Assembly (NCBI GenBank): GCA_032718475.1
Contig: JAUCBJ010002682.1
Location: 19,793-83,792, forward strand
DNA length: 64,000 bases
Source: Nemertoderma westbladi
Lineage: Eukaryota > Xenacoelomorpha > Nemertodermatida > Nemertodermatidae
Direction: 5' to 3'
Shown here: positions 35,901 to 50,900 of the stretch, one piece after another
Layout of the letters: every line of letters begins with the position of its first letter
Numbering within the stretch: position 1 is the stretch's first letter
Notes under the pieces: generated by a model
What the model was told of the DNA's origin: nothing
Seen by the model: the letters and a program-made list of their open reading frames with translations, nothing else
Databases searched by the model: none
Program-made: the position numbers and the translations under genes

Positions 35901-38900
35901 ACGAGGCCGCCGGGGGATGGACCAGCAGTAGCCATGATGGATGCTGCGTTGCCAACGAGGCCGCCGGGGGATGGACCAGCAGTAGCCATGATGGATGCTG
36001 CGTTGCCAACGAGGCCGCCGGGGGATGGACCAGCAGTAGCCATGATGGATGCTGCGTTGCCAACGAGGCCGTCGGGGGATGGACCAGCAGTAGCCATGAT
36101 GGATGCTGCGTTGCCAACGAGGCCGCCGGGGGATGGACCAGCAGTAGCCATGATGGATGCTGCGTTGCCAACGAGGCCGCCGGGGGATGGACCAGCAGTA
36201 GCCATGATGGATGCTGCGTTGCCAACGAGGCCGTCGGGGATGGACCAGCAGTAGCCATAATGGATGCTGCGTTGCCAACAAGGCCGCCGGGGGATGGACC
36301 AGCAGTAGCCATAATGGATGCTGCGTTGTCAACGAGGCCGCCGGGGGATGGACCAGCAGTAGCCATGATGGATGCTGCGTTGCCAACGAGGCCTTCGAGG
36401 ATGGACCAGCAGTAGCCATGATGGATGCTGCGTTGCCAACAAGGCCGCCGGGGGATGGACCAGCAGTAGCCATGATGGATGCTGCGTTGCCAACGAGGCC
36501 GCCGGGGTTGGACCAGCAGTAGCCATGATGGATGCTGCGTTGCCAACGAGGCCTTCGGTGATGGACCAGCAGTAGCCATGATGGATGCTGCGTTGCCAAC
36601 TAGGCCGTCGGGGATGGACCAGCAGTAGCCATAATGGATGCTGCGTTGTCAACGAGGCCGCCGGGGGATGGACCAGCAGTTGCCATGATGGATGCTGCGT
36701 TGCCAACGAGGCCGTCGGGGATGGACCAGCAGTAGCCATGATGGATGCTGTGTTGCCAACGAGGCCTTCGGGGATGGACCAGCAGTAGCCATAATGGATG
36801 CTGCGTTGCCAACGAGGCCGCTGGAGGATGGACCAGCAGTACCCATGATGGATGCTGCGTTGCCAACGAGGCCGCCGGGGGATGGACCAGCAGTAGCCAT
36901 GATGGATGCTGCGTTGCCAACGAGGCCGTCGGGGATGGACCAGCAGTAGCCATGATGGATGCTGCGTTGCCAACGAGGCCGCCGGGGGATGGACCAGCAG
37001 TAGCCATGATGGATGCTGCGTTGCCAACGAGGCCTTCGGGGATGGACCAGCAGTAGCCATGATGGATGCTGCGTTGCCAACAAGGCCGCCGGGGGATGGA
37101 CCAGCAGTAGCCATGATGGATGCTGCGTTGCCAACGAGGCCGTCGGGGGATGGACCAGCAGTAGCCATGATGGATGCTGCGTTGCCAACGAGGCCGTCGG
37201 GGATGGACCAGCAGTGCCATAATGGATGCTGCATTGTCAACGAGGCCTTCGGGGATGGACCAGCAGTAGCCATAATGGATGCTGCGTTGCCAACGAGGCC
37301 TTCGGGGATGGACCAGCAGTAGCCATGATGGATGCTGCGTTGCTAACAAGGCCGCCGGGGGATGGACCAGCAGTAGCCATGATGGATGCTGCGTTGCCAA
37401 CGAGGCCGCCGGGGGATGGACCAGCAGTAGCCATGATGGATGCTGCGTTGCCAACTAGGCCGTCGGGGATGGACCAGCAGTAGCCATAATGGATGCTGCG
37501 TTGTCAACGAGGCCGCCGGGGGATAGACCAGCAGTAGCCATGATGGATGCTGCGTTGCCAACGAGGAAGCCGGGGGATGGACCAGCAGTAGCCATGATGG
37601 ATGCTGCGTTGCCAACGAGGCCGCCGGGGGATGGACCAGCAGTAGCCATGATGGATGCTGCGTTGCCAACGAGGCCGCCGGGGGATGGACCAGCAGTAGC
37701 CATGATGGATGCTGCGTTGCCAACGAGGCCGCCGGGGGATGGACCAGCAGTAGCCATGATGGATGCTGCGTTGCCAACGAGGCCGCCGGGGGATGGACCG
37801 GCAGTAGCCATGATGGATGCTGTGTTGCCAACGAGGCCGCCGGGGGATGGACCGGCAGTAGCCATGATGGATGCTGCGTTGCCAACGAGGCCGCCGGTGG
37901 ATGGACCAGCAGTAGCCATGATGGATGTTGCGTTGCCAACGAGGCCGTCGGGGATGGACCAGCAGTAGCCATGATGGATGCTGCGTTGCCAACGAGGCCT
38001 TCGGTGATGGACCAGCAGTAGCCATAATGGATGCTGCGTTGCCAACGAGGCCGCTGGAGGATGGACCAGCAGTAGCCATGATGGATGCTGCGTTGCCAAC
38101 GAGGCCGTCGGGGGATGGACCAGCAGTAGCCATGATGGATGCTGCGTTGCCAACGAGGCCTTCGAGGATGGACCAGCAGTAGCCATGATGGATGCTGCGT
38201 TGCCAACAAGGCCGCCGGGGGATGGACCAGCAGTAGCCATGATGGATGCTGCATTGTCAACGAGGCCGCTGGGGGATGGACCAGCAGTAGCCATGATGGA
38301 TGCTGCGTTGTCAACTAGGCCGTCGGGGATGGACCAGCAGTGCCATAATGGATGCTGTGTTGCCAACGAGGCCGCCGGGGGATGGACCAGCAGTAGCCAT
38401 GATGGATGCTGCGTTGCCAACGAGGCCGCCGGGGGATGGACCAGCAGTAGCCATGATGGATGCTGCGTTGCCAACGAGGCCGCCGGGGGATGGACCAGCA
38501 GTAGCCATGATGGATGCTGCGTTGCCAACGAGGCCGCCGGGGGATGGACCGGCAGTAGCCATGATGGATGCTGCGTTGCCAACGAGGCCGCCGGTGGATG
38601 GACCAGCAGTAGCCATGATGGATGTTGCGTTGCCAACGAGGCCGTCGGGGATGGACCAGCAGTAGCCATGATGGATGCTGCGTTGCCAACGAGGCCTTCG
38701 GTGATGGACCAGCAGTAGCCATAATGGATGCTGCGTTGCCAACGAGGCCGCTGGAGGATGGACCAGCAGTAGCCATGATGGATGCTGCGTTGCCAACGAG
38801 GCCGTCGGGGGATGGACCAGCAGTAGCCATAATGGATGCTGCGTTGCTAACTAGGCCGTCGGGGATGGACCAGCAGTAGCCATGATGGATGCTGCGTTGC

Positions 38901-41900
38901 CAACTAGGCCGTCGGGGATGGACCAGCAGTAGCCATGATGGATGCTGCGTTGCCAACTAGGCCGTCGGGGATGGACCAGCAGTAGCCATGATGGATGCTG
39001 CGTTGCCAACGAGGCCGCTGGGGGATGGACCAGCAGTAGCCATGATGGATGCTGCGTTGCCAACAAGGCCGCCGGGGGATGGACCAGCAGTAGCCATGAT
39101 GGATGCTGCGTTGCTAACGAGGCCGCCGGGGGATGGACCAGCAGTAGCCATGATGGATGCTGCGTTGCCAACGAGGCCGTCGGGGATGGACCAGCAGTGC
39201 CATAATGGATGCTGCGTTGTCAACGAGGCCGCCGGGGGATGGACCAGCAGTAGCCATGATGGATGCTGCGTTGCCAACGAGGCCTTCGAGGATGGACCAG
39301 CAGTAGCCATGATGGATGCTGCGTTGCCAACAAGGCCGCCGGGGGATGGACCAGCAGTAGCCATGATGGATGCTGCATTGCCAACGAGGCCGCCGGGGTT
39401 GGACCAGCAGTAGCCATGATGGATGCTGCGTTGCCAACGAGGCCTTCGGTGATGGACCAGCAGTAGCCATGATGGATGCTGCGTTGCCAACTAGGCCGTC
39501 GGGGATGGACCAGCAGTAGCCATGATGGATGCTGCGTTGCCAACGAGGCCGTCGGGGATGGACCAGCAGTAGCCATGATGGATGCTGTGTTGCCAACGAG
39601 GCCTTCGGGGATGGACCAGCAGTAGCCATAATGGATGCTGCGTTGCCAACGAGGCCGCTGGAGGATGGACCAGCAGTACCCATGATGGATGCTGCGTTGC
39701 CAACGAGGCCGCCGGGGGATGGACCAGCAGTAGCCATGATGGATGCTGCGTTGCCAACGAGGCCGTCGGGGATGGACCAGCAGTAGCCATGATGGATGCT
39801 GCGTTGCCAACGAGGCCGCCGGGGGATGGACCAGCAGTAGCCATGATGGATGCTGCGTTGCCAACGAGGCCTTCGGGGATTGACCAGCAGTAGCCATGAT
39901 GGATGCTGCGTTGCCAACAAGGCCGCCGGGGGATGGACCAGCAGTAGCCATGATGGATGCTGCGTTGCCAACGAGGCCGTCGGGGGATGGACCAGCAGTA
40001 GCCATGATGGATGCTGCGTTGCCAACGAGGCCGTCGGGGATGGACCAGCAGTGCCATAATGGATGCTGCATTGTCAACGAGGCCTTCGGGGATGGACCAG
40101 CAGTAGCCATAATGGATGCTGCGTTGCCAACGAGGCCTTCGGGGATGGACCAGCAGTAGCCATGATGGATGCTGCGTTGCTAACAAGGCCGCCGGGGGAT
40201 GGACCAGCAGTAGCCATGATGGATGCTGCGTTGCCAACGAGGCCGCCGGGGGATGGACCAGCAGTAGCCATGATGGATGCTGCGTTGCCAACTAGGCCGT
40301 TGGGGATGGACCAGCAGTACCCATAATGGATGCTGCGTTGTCAACGAGGCCGCCGGGGGATGGACAAGCAGTAGCCATGATGGATGCTGCGTTGCCAACG
40401 AGGAAGCCGGGGGATGGACCAGCAGTAGCCATGATGGATGCTGCGTTGCCAACTAGGCCGTCGGGGATGGACCAGCAGTAGCCATGATGGATGCTGCGTT
40501 GCCAACGAGGCCGCCGGAGGATGGACCAGCAGTAGCCATGATGGATGCTGCGTTGCCAACGAGGCCGCCGGGGGATGGACCAGCAGTAGCCATGATGGAT
40601 GTTGCGTTGCCAACGAGGCCGTCGGGGATGGACCAGCAGTAGCCATGATGGATGCTGCGTTGCCAACGAGGCCTTCGGTGATGGACCAGCAGTAGCCATA
40701 ATGGATGCTGCGTTGCCAACGAGGCCGCTGGAGGATGGACCAGCAGTAGCCATGATGGATGCTGCGTTGCCAACGAGGCCGTCGGGGGATGGACCAGCAG
40801 TAGCCATGATGGATGCTGCGTTGCCAACGAGGCCGTCGGGGATGGACCAGCAGTGCCATAATGGATGCTGCGTTGTCAACGAGGCCGCCGGGGGATGGAC
40901 CAGCAGTAGCCATGATGGATGCTGCGTTGCCAACGAGGCCTTCGAGGATGGACCAGCAGTAGCCATGATGGATGCTGCGTTGCCAACAAGGCCGCCGGGG
41001 GATGGACCAGCAGTAGCCATGATGGATGCTGCGTTGCCAACGAGGCCGCCGGGGGATGGACCAGCAGTAGCCATGATGGATGCTGCGTTGCCAACGAGGC
41101 CGTCGGGGATCGACCAGCAGTAGCCATGATGGATGCTGCGTTGCCAACTAGGCCGTCGGGGATGGACCAGCAGTAGCCATGATGGATGCTGCGTTGCCAA
41201 CGAGGCCGCCGGGGGATGGACCAGCAGTAGCCATGATGGATGCTGCGTTGCCAACGAGGCCTTCGGTGATCGACCAGCAGTAGCCATGATGGATGCTGCG
41301 TTGCCAACTAGGCCGTCGGGGATGGACCAGCAGTAGCCATGATGGATGCTGCGTTGCCAACAAGGCCGCCGGGGGATGGACCAGCAGTAGCCATGATGGA
41401 TGCTGCGTTGCCAACGAGGCCTTCGGTGATCGACCAGCAGTAGCCATGATGGATGCTGCGTTGCCAACGAGGCCTTCGGTGATCGACCAGCAGTAGCCAT
41501 GATGGATGCTGCGTTGCCAACTAGGCCGTCGGGGGATGGACCAGCAGTAGCCATGATGGATGCTGCGTTGCCAACGAGGCCGTCGGTGATGGACCAGCAG
41601 TAGCCATGATGGATGCTGCGTTGCCAACTAGGCCGTCGGGGATGGACCAGCAGTAGCCATGATGGATGCTGCGTTGCCAACGAGGCCGCCGGGGGATGGA
41701 CCAGCAGTAGCCATGATGGATGCTGCGTTGCCAACGAGGCCGTCGGTGGATGGACCAGCAGTAGCCATGATGGATGCTGCGTTGCCAACTAGGCCGTCGG
41801 GGATGGACCAGCAGTAGCCATGATGGATGCTGCGTTGCTAACAAGGCCGCCGGGGGATGGACCAGCAGTAGCCATGATGGATGCTGCGTTGCCAACGAGG

Positions 41901-44900
41901 CCTTCGGTGATCGACCAGCAGTAGCCATGATGGATGCTGCGTTGCCAACTAGGCCGCCGGGGGATGGACCAGCAGTAGCCATGATGGATGCTGCGTTGTC
42001 AACGAGGCCGTCGGGGATGGACCAGCAGTAGCCATGATGGATGCTGCGTTGCTAACAAGGCCGCCGGGGGATGGACCAGCAGTAGCCATGATGGATGCTG
42101 CGTTGCCAACGAGGCCGCCGGGGATGGACCAGCAGTAGCCATGATGGATGCTGCGTTGCCAACGAGGCCGCCGGGGGATGGACCAGCAGTAGCCATGATG
42201 GATGCTGCGTTGCCAACGAGGCCGCTGGGGGATGGACCAGCAGTAGCCATGATGGATGCTGCGTTGCCAACGAGGCCGTCGGGGATGGACCAGCAGTAGC
42301 CATAATGGATGCTGCGTTGTCAACGAGGCCGCTGGGGGATGGACCAGCAGTAGCCATTATGGATGCTGCGTTTCCAACTAGGCCGTCGGGGATGGACCAG
42401 CAGTAGCCATAATGGATGCTGCGTTGTCAACGAGGCCGCCGGGGGATGGACCAGCAGTAGCCATGATGGATGCTGCGTTTCCAACTAGGCCGTCGGGGAT
42501 GGACCAGCAGTAGCCATAATGGATGCTGCGTTGTCAACGAGGCCGCCGGGGGATGGACCAGCAGTAGCCATGATGGATGCTGCGTTGCCAACTAGGCCGT
42601 CGGGGATGGACCAGCAGTAGCCATAATGGATGCTGCGTTGTCAACGAGGCCGCCGGTGGATGGACCAGCAGTAGCCATGATGGATGCTGCGTTGCCAACG
42701 AGGAAGCCGGGGGATGGACCAGCAGTAGCCATGATGGATGCTGCGTTGCCAACGAGGCCGCTCGGGGGATGGACCAGCAGTAGCCATGATGGATGCTGCG
42801 TTGCCAACGAGGCCGTCGGGGATGGACCAGCAGTAGCCATAATGGATGCTGCGTTGCCAACGAGGCCGCTGGGGGATGGACCAGCAGTAGCCATGATGGA
42901 TGCTGCGTTGCCAACGAGGCCGCCGGGGGATGGACCAGCAGTAGCCATGATGGATGCTGCGTTGCCAACGAGGCCGTCGGGGATGGACCAGCAGTAGCCA
43001 TGATGGATGCTGCGTTGCCAACGAGGCCGCTGGGGGATGGACCAGCAGTAGCCATGATGGATGCTGCGTTGCCAACGAGGCCGTCGGGGATGGACCAGCA
43101 GTAGCCATAATGGATGCTGCGTTGTCAACGAGGCCGCTCGGGGATGGACCAGCAGTAGCCATTATGGATGCTGCGTTGCCAACGAGGCCGCCGGGGGATG
43201 GACCAGCAGTAGCCATGATGGATGCTGCGTTGCCAACGAGGCCGTCGGGGATGGACCAGCAGTAGCCATGATGGATGCTGCGTTGCCAACGAGGCCGCTG
43301 GGGGATGGACCAGCAGTAGCCATGATGGATGCTGCGTTGCCAACGAGGCCGTCGGGGATGGACCAGCAGTAGCCATAATGGATGCTGCATTGTCAACGAG
43401 GCCGCTGGGGGATGGACCAGCAGTAGCCATGATGGATGCTGCGTTGCCAACTAGGCCGTCGGGGATGGACCAGCAGTGCCATAATGGATGCTGTGTTGCC
43501 AACGAGGCCGCCGGGGGATGGACCAGCAGTAGCCATGATGGATGCTGCGTTGCCAACGAGGCCGCCGGGGGATGGACCAGCAGTAGCCATGATGGATGCT
43601 GCGTTGCCAACGAGGCCGCCGGGGGATGGACCAGCAGTAGCCATGATGGATGCTGCGTTGCCAACTAGGCCGTCGGGGATGGACCAGCAGTAGCCATGAT
43701 GGATGCTGCGTTGCTAACTAGGCCGTCGGGGATGGACCAGCAGTAGCCATGATGGATGCTGCGTTGCCAACTAGGCCGTCGGGGGATGGACCAGCAGTAG
43801 CCATGATGGATGCTGCGTTGCCAACGAGGCCGCCGGTGGATGGACCAGCAGTAGCCATGATGGATGCTGCGTTGCCAACGAGGCCGCCGGTGGATGGACC
43901 AGCAGTAGCCATGATGGATGCTGCGTTGCCAACTAGGCCGTCGGGGATGGACCAGCAGTGCCATAATGGATGCTGTGTTGCCAACGAGGCCGCCGGGGGA
44001 TGGACCAGCAGTAGCCATGATGGATGCTGCGTTGCCAACGAGGCCGCCGGGGGATGGACCAGCAGTAGCCATGATGGATGCTGCGTTGCTAACGAGGCCG
44101 CCGGGGGATGGACCAGCAGTAGCCATGATGGATGCTGCGTTGCCAACTAGGCCGTCGGGGATGGACCAGCAGTAGCCATGATGGATGCTGCGTTGCCAAC
44201 TAGGCCGTCGGGGATGGACCAGCAGTAGCCATGATGGATGCTGCGTTGCCAACTAGGCCGTCGGGGATGGACCAGCAGTAGCCATGATGGATGCTGCGTT
44301 GCCAACGAGGCCGCTGGGGGATGGACCAGCAGTAGCCATGATGGATGCTGCGTTGCCAACAAGGCCGCCGGGGGATGGACCAGCAGTAGCCATGATGGAT
44401 GCTGCGTTGCTAACGAGGCCGCCGGGGGATGGACCAGCAGTAGCCATGATGGATGCTGCGTTGCCAACGAGGCCGTCGGGGATGGACCAGCAGTGCCATA
44501 ATGGATGCTGTGTTGCCAACGAGGCCGCCGGGGGATGGACCAGCAGTAGCCATGATGGATGCTGCGTTGCCAACGAGGCCGCCGGGGGATGGACCAGCAG
44601 TAGCCATGATGGATGCTGCGTTGCCAACGAGGCCGTCGGGGATGGACCAGCAGTAGCCATGATGGATGCTGTGTTGCCAACGAGGCCTTCGGGGATGGAC
44701 CAGCAGTAGCCATAATGGATGCTGCGTTGCCAACGAGGCCGCTGGAGGATGGACCAGCAGTACCCATGATGGATGCTGCGTTGCCAACGAGGCCGCCGGG
44801 GGATGGACCAGCAGTAGCCATGATGGATGCTGCGTTGCCAACGAGGCCGTCGGGGATGGACCAGCAGTAGCCATGATGGATGCTGCGTTGCCAACGAGGC

Positions 44901-47900
44901 CGCCGGGGGATGGACCAGCAGTAGCCATGATGGATGCTGCGTTGCCAACGAGGCCTTCGGGGATGGACCAGCAGTAGCCATGATGGATGCTGCGTTGCCA
45001 ACAAGGCCGCCGGGGGATGGACCAGCAGTAGCCATGATGGATGCTGCGTTGCCAACGAGGCCGCCGGGGGATGGACCAGCAGTAGCCATGATGGATGCTG
45101 CGTTGCCAACGAGGCCGCCGGGGGATGGACCAGCAGTAGCCATGATGGATGCTGCGTTGCCAACGAGGCCGCCGGGGGATGGACCAGCAGTAGCCATGAT
45201 GGATGCTGCGTTGCCAACGAGGCCGCCGGGGGATGGACCAGCAGTAGCCATGATGGATGCTGCGTTGCCAACGAGGCCTTCGGGGATGGACCAGCAGTAG
45301 CCATGATGGATGCTGCGTTGCCAACGAGGCCGCCGGGGGATGGACCAGCAGTAGCCATGATGGATGCTGCGTTGCCAACGAGGCCGCCGGGGGATGGACC
45401 AGCAGTAGCCATGATGGATGCTGCGTTGCCAACGAGGCCGCCGGGGGATGGACCAGCAGTAGCCATGATGGATGCTGCGTTGCCAACGAGGCCGTCGGGG
45501 ATGGACCAGCAGTAGCCATAATGGATGCTGCGTTGTCAACGAGGCCTTCGGGGATGGACCAGCAGTAGCCATGATGGATGCTGCGTTGCCAACGAGGCCT
45601 TCGGGGATGGACCAGCAGTAGCCATGATGGATGCTGCGTTGCCAACGAGGCCGCCGGGGGATGGACCAGCAGTAGCCATGATGGATGCTGCGTTGCCAAC
45701 GAGGCCGCCGGGGGATGGACCAGCAGTAGCCATGATGGATGCTGCGTTGCCAACGAGGCCGCCGGGGGATGGACCAGCAGTAGCCATGATGGATGCTGCG
45801 TTGCCAACGAGGCCGCCGGGGGATGGACCAGCAGTAGCCATGATGGATGCTGCGTTGCCAACGAGGCCGCTCGGGGGATGGACCAGCAGTAGCCATGATG
45901 GATGCTGCGTTGCCAACGAGGCCGTCGGGGATGGACCAGCAGTAGCCATGATGGATGCTGCGTTGCCAACGAGGCCGTCGGGGATGGACCAGCAGTAGCC
46001 ATGATGGATGCTGCGTTGCCAACGAGGCCGTCGGGGATGGACCAGCAGTAGCCATGATGGATGCTGCGTTGCCAACGAGGCCGCTGGGGGATGGACCAGC
46101 AGTAGCCATGATGGATGCTGCGTTGCCAACGAGGCCGCCGGGGGATGGACCAGCAGTAGCCATGATGGATGCTGCGTTGCCAACGAGGCCGCCGGGGATG
46201 GACCAGCAGTAGCCATGATGGATGCTGCGTTGCCAACGAGGCCGCCGGGGGATGGACCAGCAGTAGCCATGATGGATGCTGCGTTGCCAACGAGGCCTTC
46301 GGGGATGGACCAGCAGTAGCCATGATGGATGCTGCGTTGCCAACGAGGCCGCCGGGGGATGGACCAGCAGTAGCCATGATGGATGCTGCGTTGCCAACGA
46401 GGCCGCCGGGGGATGGACCAGCAGTAGCCATGATGGATGCTGCGTTGCCAACGAGGCCGCCGGGGGATGGACCAGCAGTAGCCATGATGGATGCTGCGTT
46501 GCCAACTAGGCCGTCGGGGATGGACCAGCAGTAGCCATGATGGATGCTGCGTTGCCAACGAGGCCGCCGGTGGATGGACCAGCAGTAGCCATGATGGATG
46601 CTGCGTTGCCAACGAGGCCGTCGGGGATGGACCAGCAGTAGCCATGATGGATGCTGCGTTGCCAACGAGGCCGCCGGGGGATGGACCAGCAGTAGCCATG
46701 ATGGATGCTGCGTTGCTAACGAGGCCGCCGGGGGATGGACCAGCAGTAGCCATGATGGATGCTGCGTTGCCAACGAGGCCGCCGGGGGATGGACCAGCAG
46801 TAGCCATGATGGATGCTGCGTTGCCAACGAGGCCGCCGGGGGATGGACCAGCAGTAGCCATGATGGATGCTGCGTTGCCAACGAGGCCGTCGGGGGATGG
46901 ACCAGCAGTAGCCATGATGGATGCTGCGTTGCCAACGAGGCCGCCGGGGGATGGACCAGCAGTAGCCATGATGGATGCTGCGTTGCCAACGAGGCCGCCG
47001 GTGGATGGACCAGCAGTAGCCATGATGGATGCTGCGTTGCCAACGAGGCCTTCGGGGATGGACCAGCAGTAGCCATGATGGATGCTGCGTTGCCAACGAG
47101 GCCGCCGGGGGATGGACCAGCAGTAGCCATGATGGATGCTGCGTTGCCAACGAGGCCGCCGGGGGATGGACCAGCAGTAGCCATGATGGATGCTGCGTTG
47201 CCAACGAGGCCGCCGGGGGATGGACCAGCAGTAGCCATGATGGATGCTGCGTTGCCAACGAGGCCGCCGGGGATGGACCAGCAGTAGCCATGATGGATGC
47301 TGCGTTGCCAACGAGGCCGCCGGTGGATGGACCAGCAGTAGCCATGATGGATGCTGCGTTGCCAACAAGGCCGCCGGGGGATGGACCAGCAGTAGCCATG
47401 ATGGATGCTGCGTTGCCAACGAGGCCGTCGGGGATGGACCAGCAGTAGCCATGATGGATGCTGCGTTGCCAACGAGGCCGCCGGGGGATGGACCAGCAGT
47501 AGCCATGATGGATGCTGCGTTGCCAACGAGGCCGCCGGTGGATGGACCAGCAGTAGCCATGATGGATGCTGCGTTGCCAACGAGGCCGCCGGGGGATGGA
47601 CCAGCAGTAGCCATGATGGATGCTGCGTTGCCAACGAGGCCGCCGGTGGATGGACCAGCAGTAGCCATGATGGATGCTGCGTTGCCAACGAGGCCGCCGG
47701 GGGATGGACCAGCAGTAGCCATGATGGATGCTGCGTTGCCAACGAGGCCGTCGGGGATGGACCAGCAGTAGCCATGATGGATGCTGCGTTGCCAACAAGG
47801 CCGCCGGTGGATGGACCAGCAGTAGCCATGATGGATGCTGCGTTGCCAACAAGGCCGCCGGGGGATGGACCAGCAGTAGCCATGATGGATGCTGCGTTGT

Positions 47901-50900
47901 CAACGAGGCCGCCGGGGGATGGACCAGCAGTAGCCATGATGGATGCTGCGTTGCCAACGAGGCCGCCGGGGGATGGACCAGCAGTAGCCATGATGGATGC
48001 TGCGTTGTGTGACGGTGTGGATACGGGAGCCGATCTCTCGGATGAAGGTGGAGGTCTCCGGACAGGGCGGCCGAGTGTCTCGAAAGCCACTGGATGGAAT
48101 ATATGGCCGCGTGGTTGGGTGAATTCTTAGCCCGCGGATATTCTTAGCCCGCGGGTATTCTTAGCCCGCGAATATTCTTAGAAACAGGTTAGTAAAGGGG
48201 CAGGTTTCAGAGGCGTATTGTGGGAACCAAAACATTAAACGTTATTGGTTTGCGGGCTAAGAATACCCACGGACTAAGAAGAATACTCGCGGGCTAAGAA
48301 TTCCTGAGACCGGCAAAACAGTTGGCCATTGAAAAGTTGTATTTAGATGAGAGGTAATTGAATCAGTTGGGGGGTAGTTGATAGGTTGAGCGGGCAGCCG
48401 ACCGGGTTGAGGGTCAATTTGGTTGTTTACTGTGTTAATTGCGGATGTGCATTGCGTTCAATATCGGTCTATTCAATATCGTCACTCGCCGCATTATAAT
48501 AATATCTGCCTTCACCATCCGCTGTACTTTTAAGTGATTGATAAAAGTTCATGACATAAGAACAAAATTGGCAAAAATAGGAACAACGTTCGCTGTCATT
48601 GGAAACAAAATTCGCATTTTCAGATTTTAAAAATAATGTTCACGCCTCCACCTAGCCCTAGTCAATAGTCATTTACACCGTTCACTGGGGAGTAACTCCC
48701 CTCATTAAAAGAGCTACACCGATAATGATATTTATATGTAGTTATCAGATGTGGCTTTGCTGCACCTCTGCTACACTACATCTCTCGGCTCTGCGACTGC
48801 GACCAATTTACCCGAACTCCCCAGCAACCTATTAACACGATGGGATGCTGAACTCTACATTTAATTCGATTCCGGCGCAATGCTTCATCTGCTTTCCAAT
48901 TAATTTTTCGTAAATATTTTATCTCAATGAAACCTTAGTAGTGCCTCGACACAACGTAACGGGAGCCCTAAACACATCAATCCGTTCCGGCATTCCTATT
49001 TCTTATAAATATTGACACAGCGATTAAACTACATCGCACGAACAATTCGCGTATTAGAATCACATCGGGGCAACATTACATGTTTTTTGCATTTTAAGCT
49101 ATTTATTTTCATTTTAATCTGGGACAGCCTTTAAAGAATGAATGCTACGAATAAGTACCAGACATTATAGAAATAATTTACTACTGTTGTAGGTACAGGT
49201 TGGTAGGTGTTCACTACCATAAAAACTTTAAAATTGTACCCACCTGAACTGGAATCAATGCAAACGCCAACATCACCATAAACATGACAAAAATCTTGGT
49301 TGGAATAAGTTGTGGAATGATATCCCCGTAACCGACCGTGGTGTAAGTTACCACGATGTACCACAAACTGTTAAACGGACCAAAGTCTTTGTGATACTTA
49401 GGAGACGGCCGTTCCATATAGTTTACACCAGCCATACTGAAAAGTGTAGATATATTCGAGTATTATTATATAATCAAAGGCCTACTTAATTTAAAGTGTA
49501 CAGAGGCATAGATGGAAATTCAATCGCCTTATACTTATTATTACATGACGTGGACTACTTCTAACCGGGGAGCCCCGGGTTCGATGCCGTGCCCAATCAG
49601 TTACACTTACAATTTCAACACTTACAAATTGGTACGACTCTCCATAAAAAGATATGGGAACCTTGCTTCGCTTCTGCTGGGTGAGTAAAGTAAAGGGTTG
49701 GACAGTTACAAAGTGTTCAACCTTTGGAATTACACCATTTTTGCCTTCCCTCCACACATGTAACAGCCAAGATAGAGGAGCCTTCGGGTTGTTTCCGGTG
49801 ATTCCTGTTTCACACATTCATCGATAACTTCACTTTACTTTGTTATTCTTAGAGTCCATTTTCGTTGAATTTGCTATGGTAAAGTTATTAAAATATAATA
49901 CGGATAACTCACCCGGTGAAGAATAAGCAGACAATGAGACAAGCCAATATAAAGACCTGTTGGGACAACGCTGACTGGTATTTCTGCATAACTCTGTTTA
50001 AGTCGTTCAGCATGTTTTCCAACGCATCTTTCGCTAACCACGCATTGAAGAACGCGGGGCAGTAAAGTTTCCTTAAAGGCGGTAACAACTGAAAACAAAT
50101 TGTTTTGTAGTTATTAAATTTTTACCGGAATGAGAATTTTCGCCGAAGTAAATATAGCCTCGTAATTAATTGGCCGACCCTCTTATTAATTTAATATAAT
50201 TAGAACCAGTCAATTATAGTAGAAGTAGTTGAAAATCACCAATTCATTTAAGTTTAAGAATGATTTGGAATGACGGCGTCCGTGGTGAGGCCCATTAGAA
50301 GTTTGCCTGGTTAGTCATGTAGAAGACCTCAGAAGGTACCTAACACCCTGATTGTACATACACCAGGATGCTTGCTACACAGCGTTAATGGTATAAGATA
50401 AAATGCTCCTCACGAAATGATGTATTCTACCATCTCGGTAGTACAACCTTATCATCGAAAATTATCAGCCTGCAAGCACAACGGATGAGTCTATAGGAGG
50501 ACTGATACAGATGAATTGGATATTTAGATGGCTGATCGCGGAGTGAAGTTACTGCAATCCATCTTAGTGGATGTGGCAGAAGTACAGTATATCACGAATA
50601 ATTAAATAAACAACTTTAAGATTAAAGAAACAAAAAAAACATATATTTTCTAAAATAATTGTAAACTATTATTTCCCAATATTACAGTCTATACCATGAA
50701 TAAACACTAACTTTACTAAATACACAAAGTATAGTTTTAATCAACACAAAAAAATTAACAAACTATTAGACTATTAATTTTATAAAAAGGATAATTATTA
50801 TTGAATAACAAACCGTAATAATGAAGACGACATCTATAAGTAGTTCTAAGATAAAGAAGGGTCTGGTTATCTGTTGGATAATGTTTCCTTTGTGCTCCAA

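Noticed and set aside
30020-48130. Many long open frames (up to about 1,200 codons) on both strands
   Set aside because: They are translations of the 53/54-bp satellite; frames stay open because the unit lacks stops in some phases. Only the LINE tail at 30020-30745 is real coding relic.
49570-49600. tRNA-derived SINE
   Set aside because: A B-box-like GGTTCGATGCC is present but no A box at the right distance.
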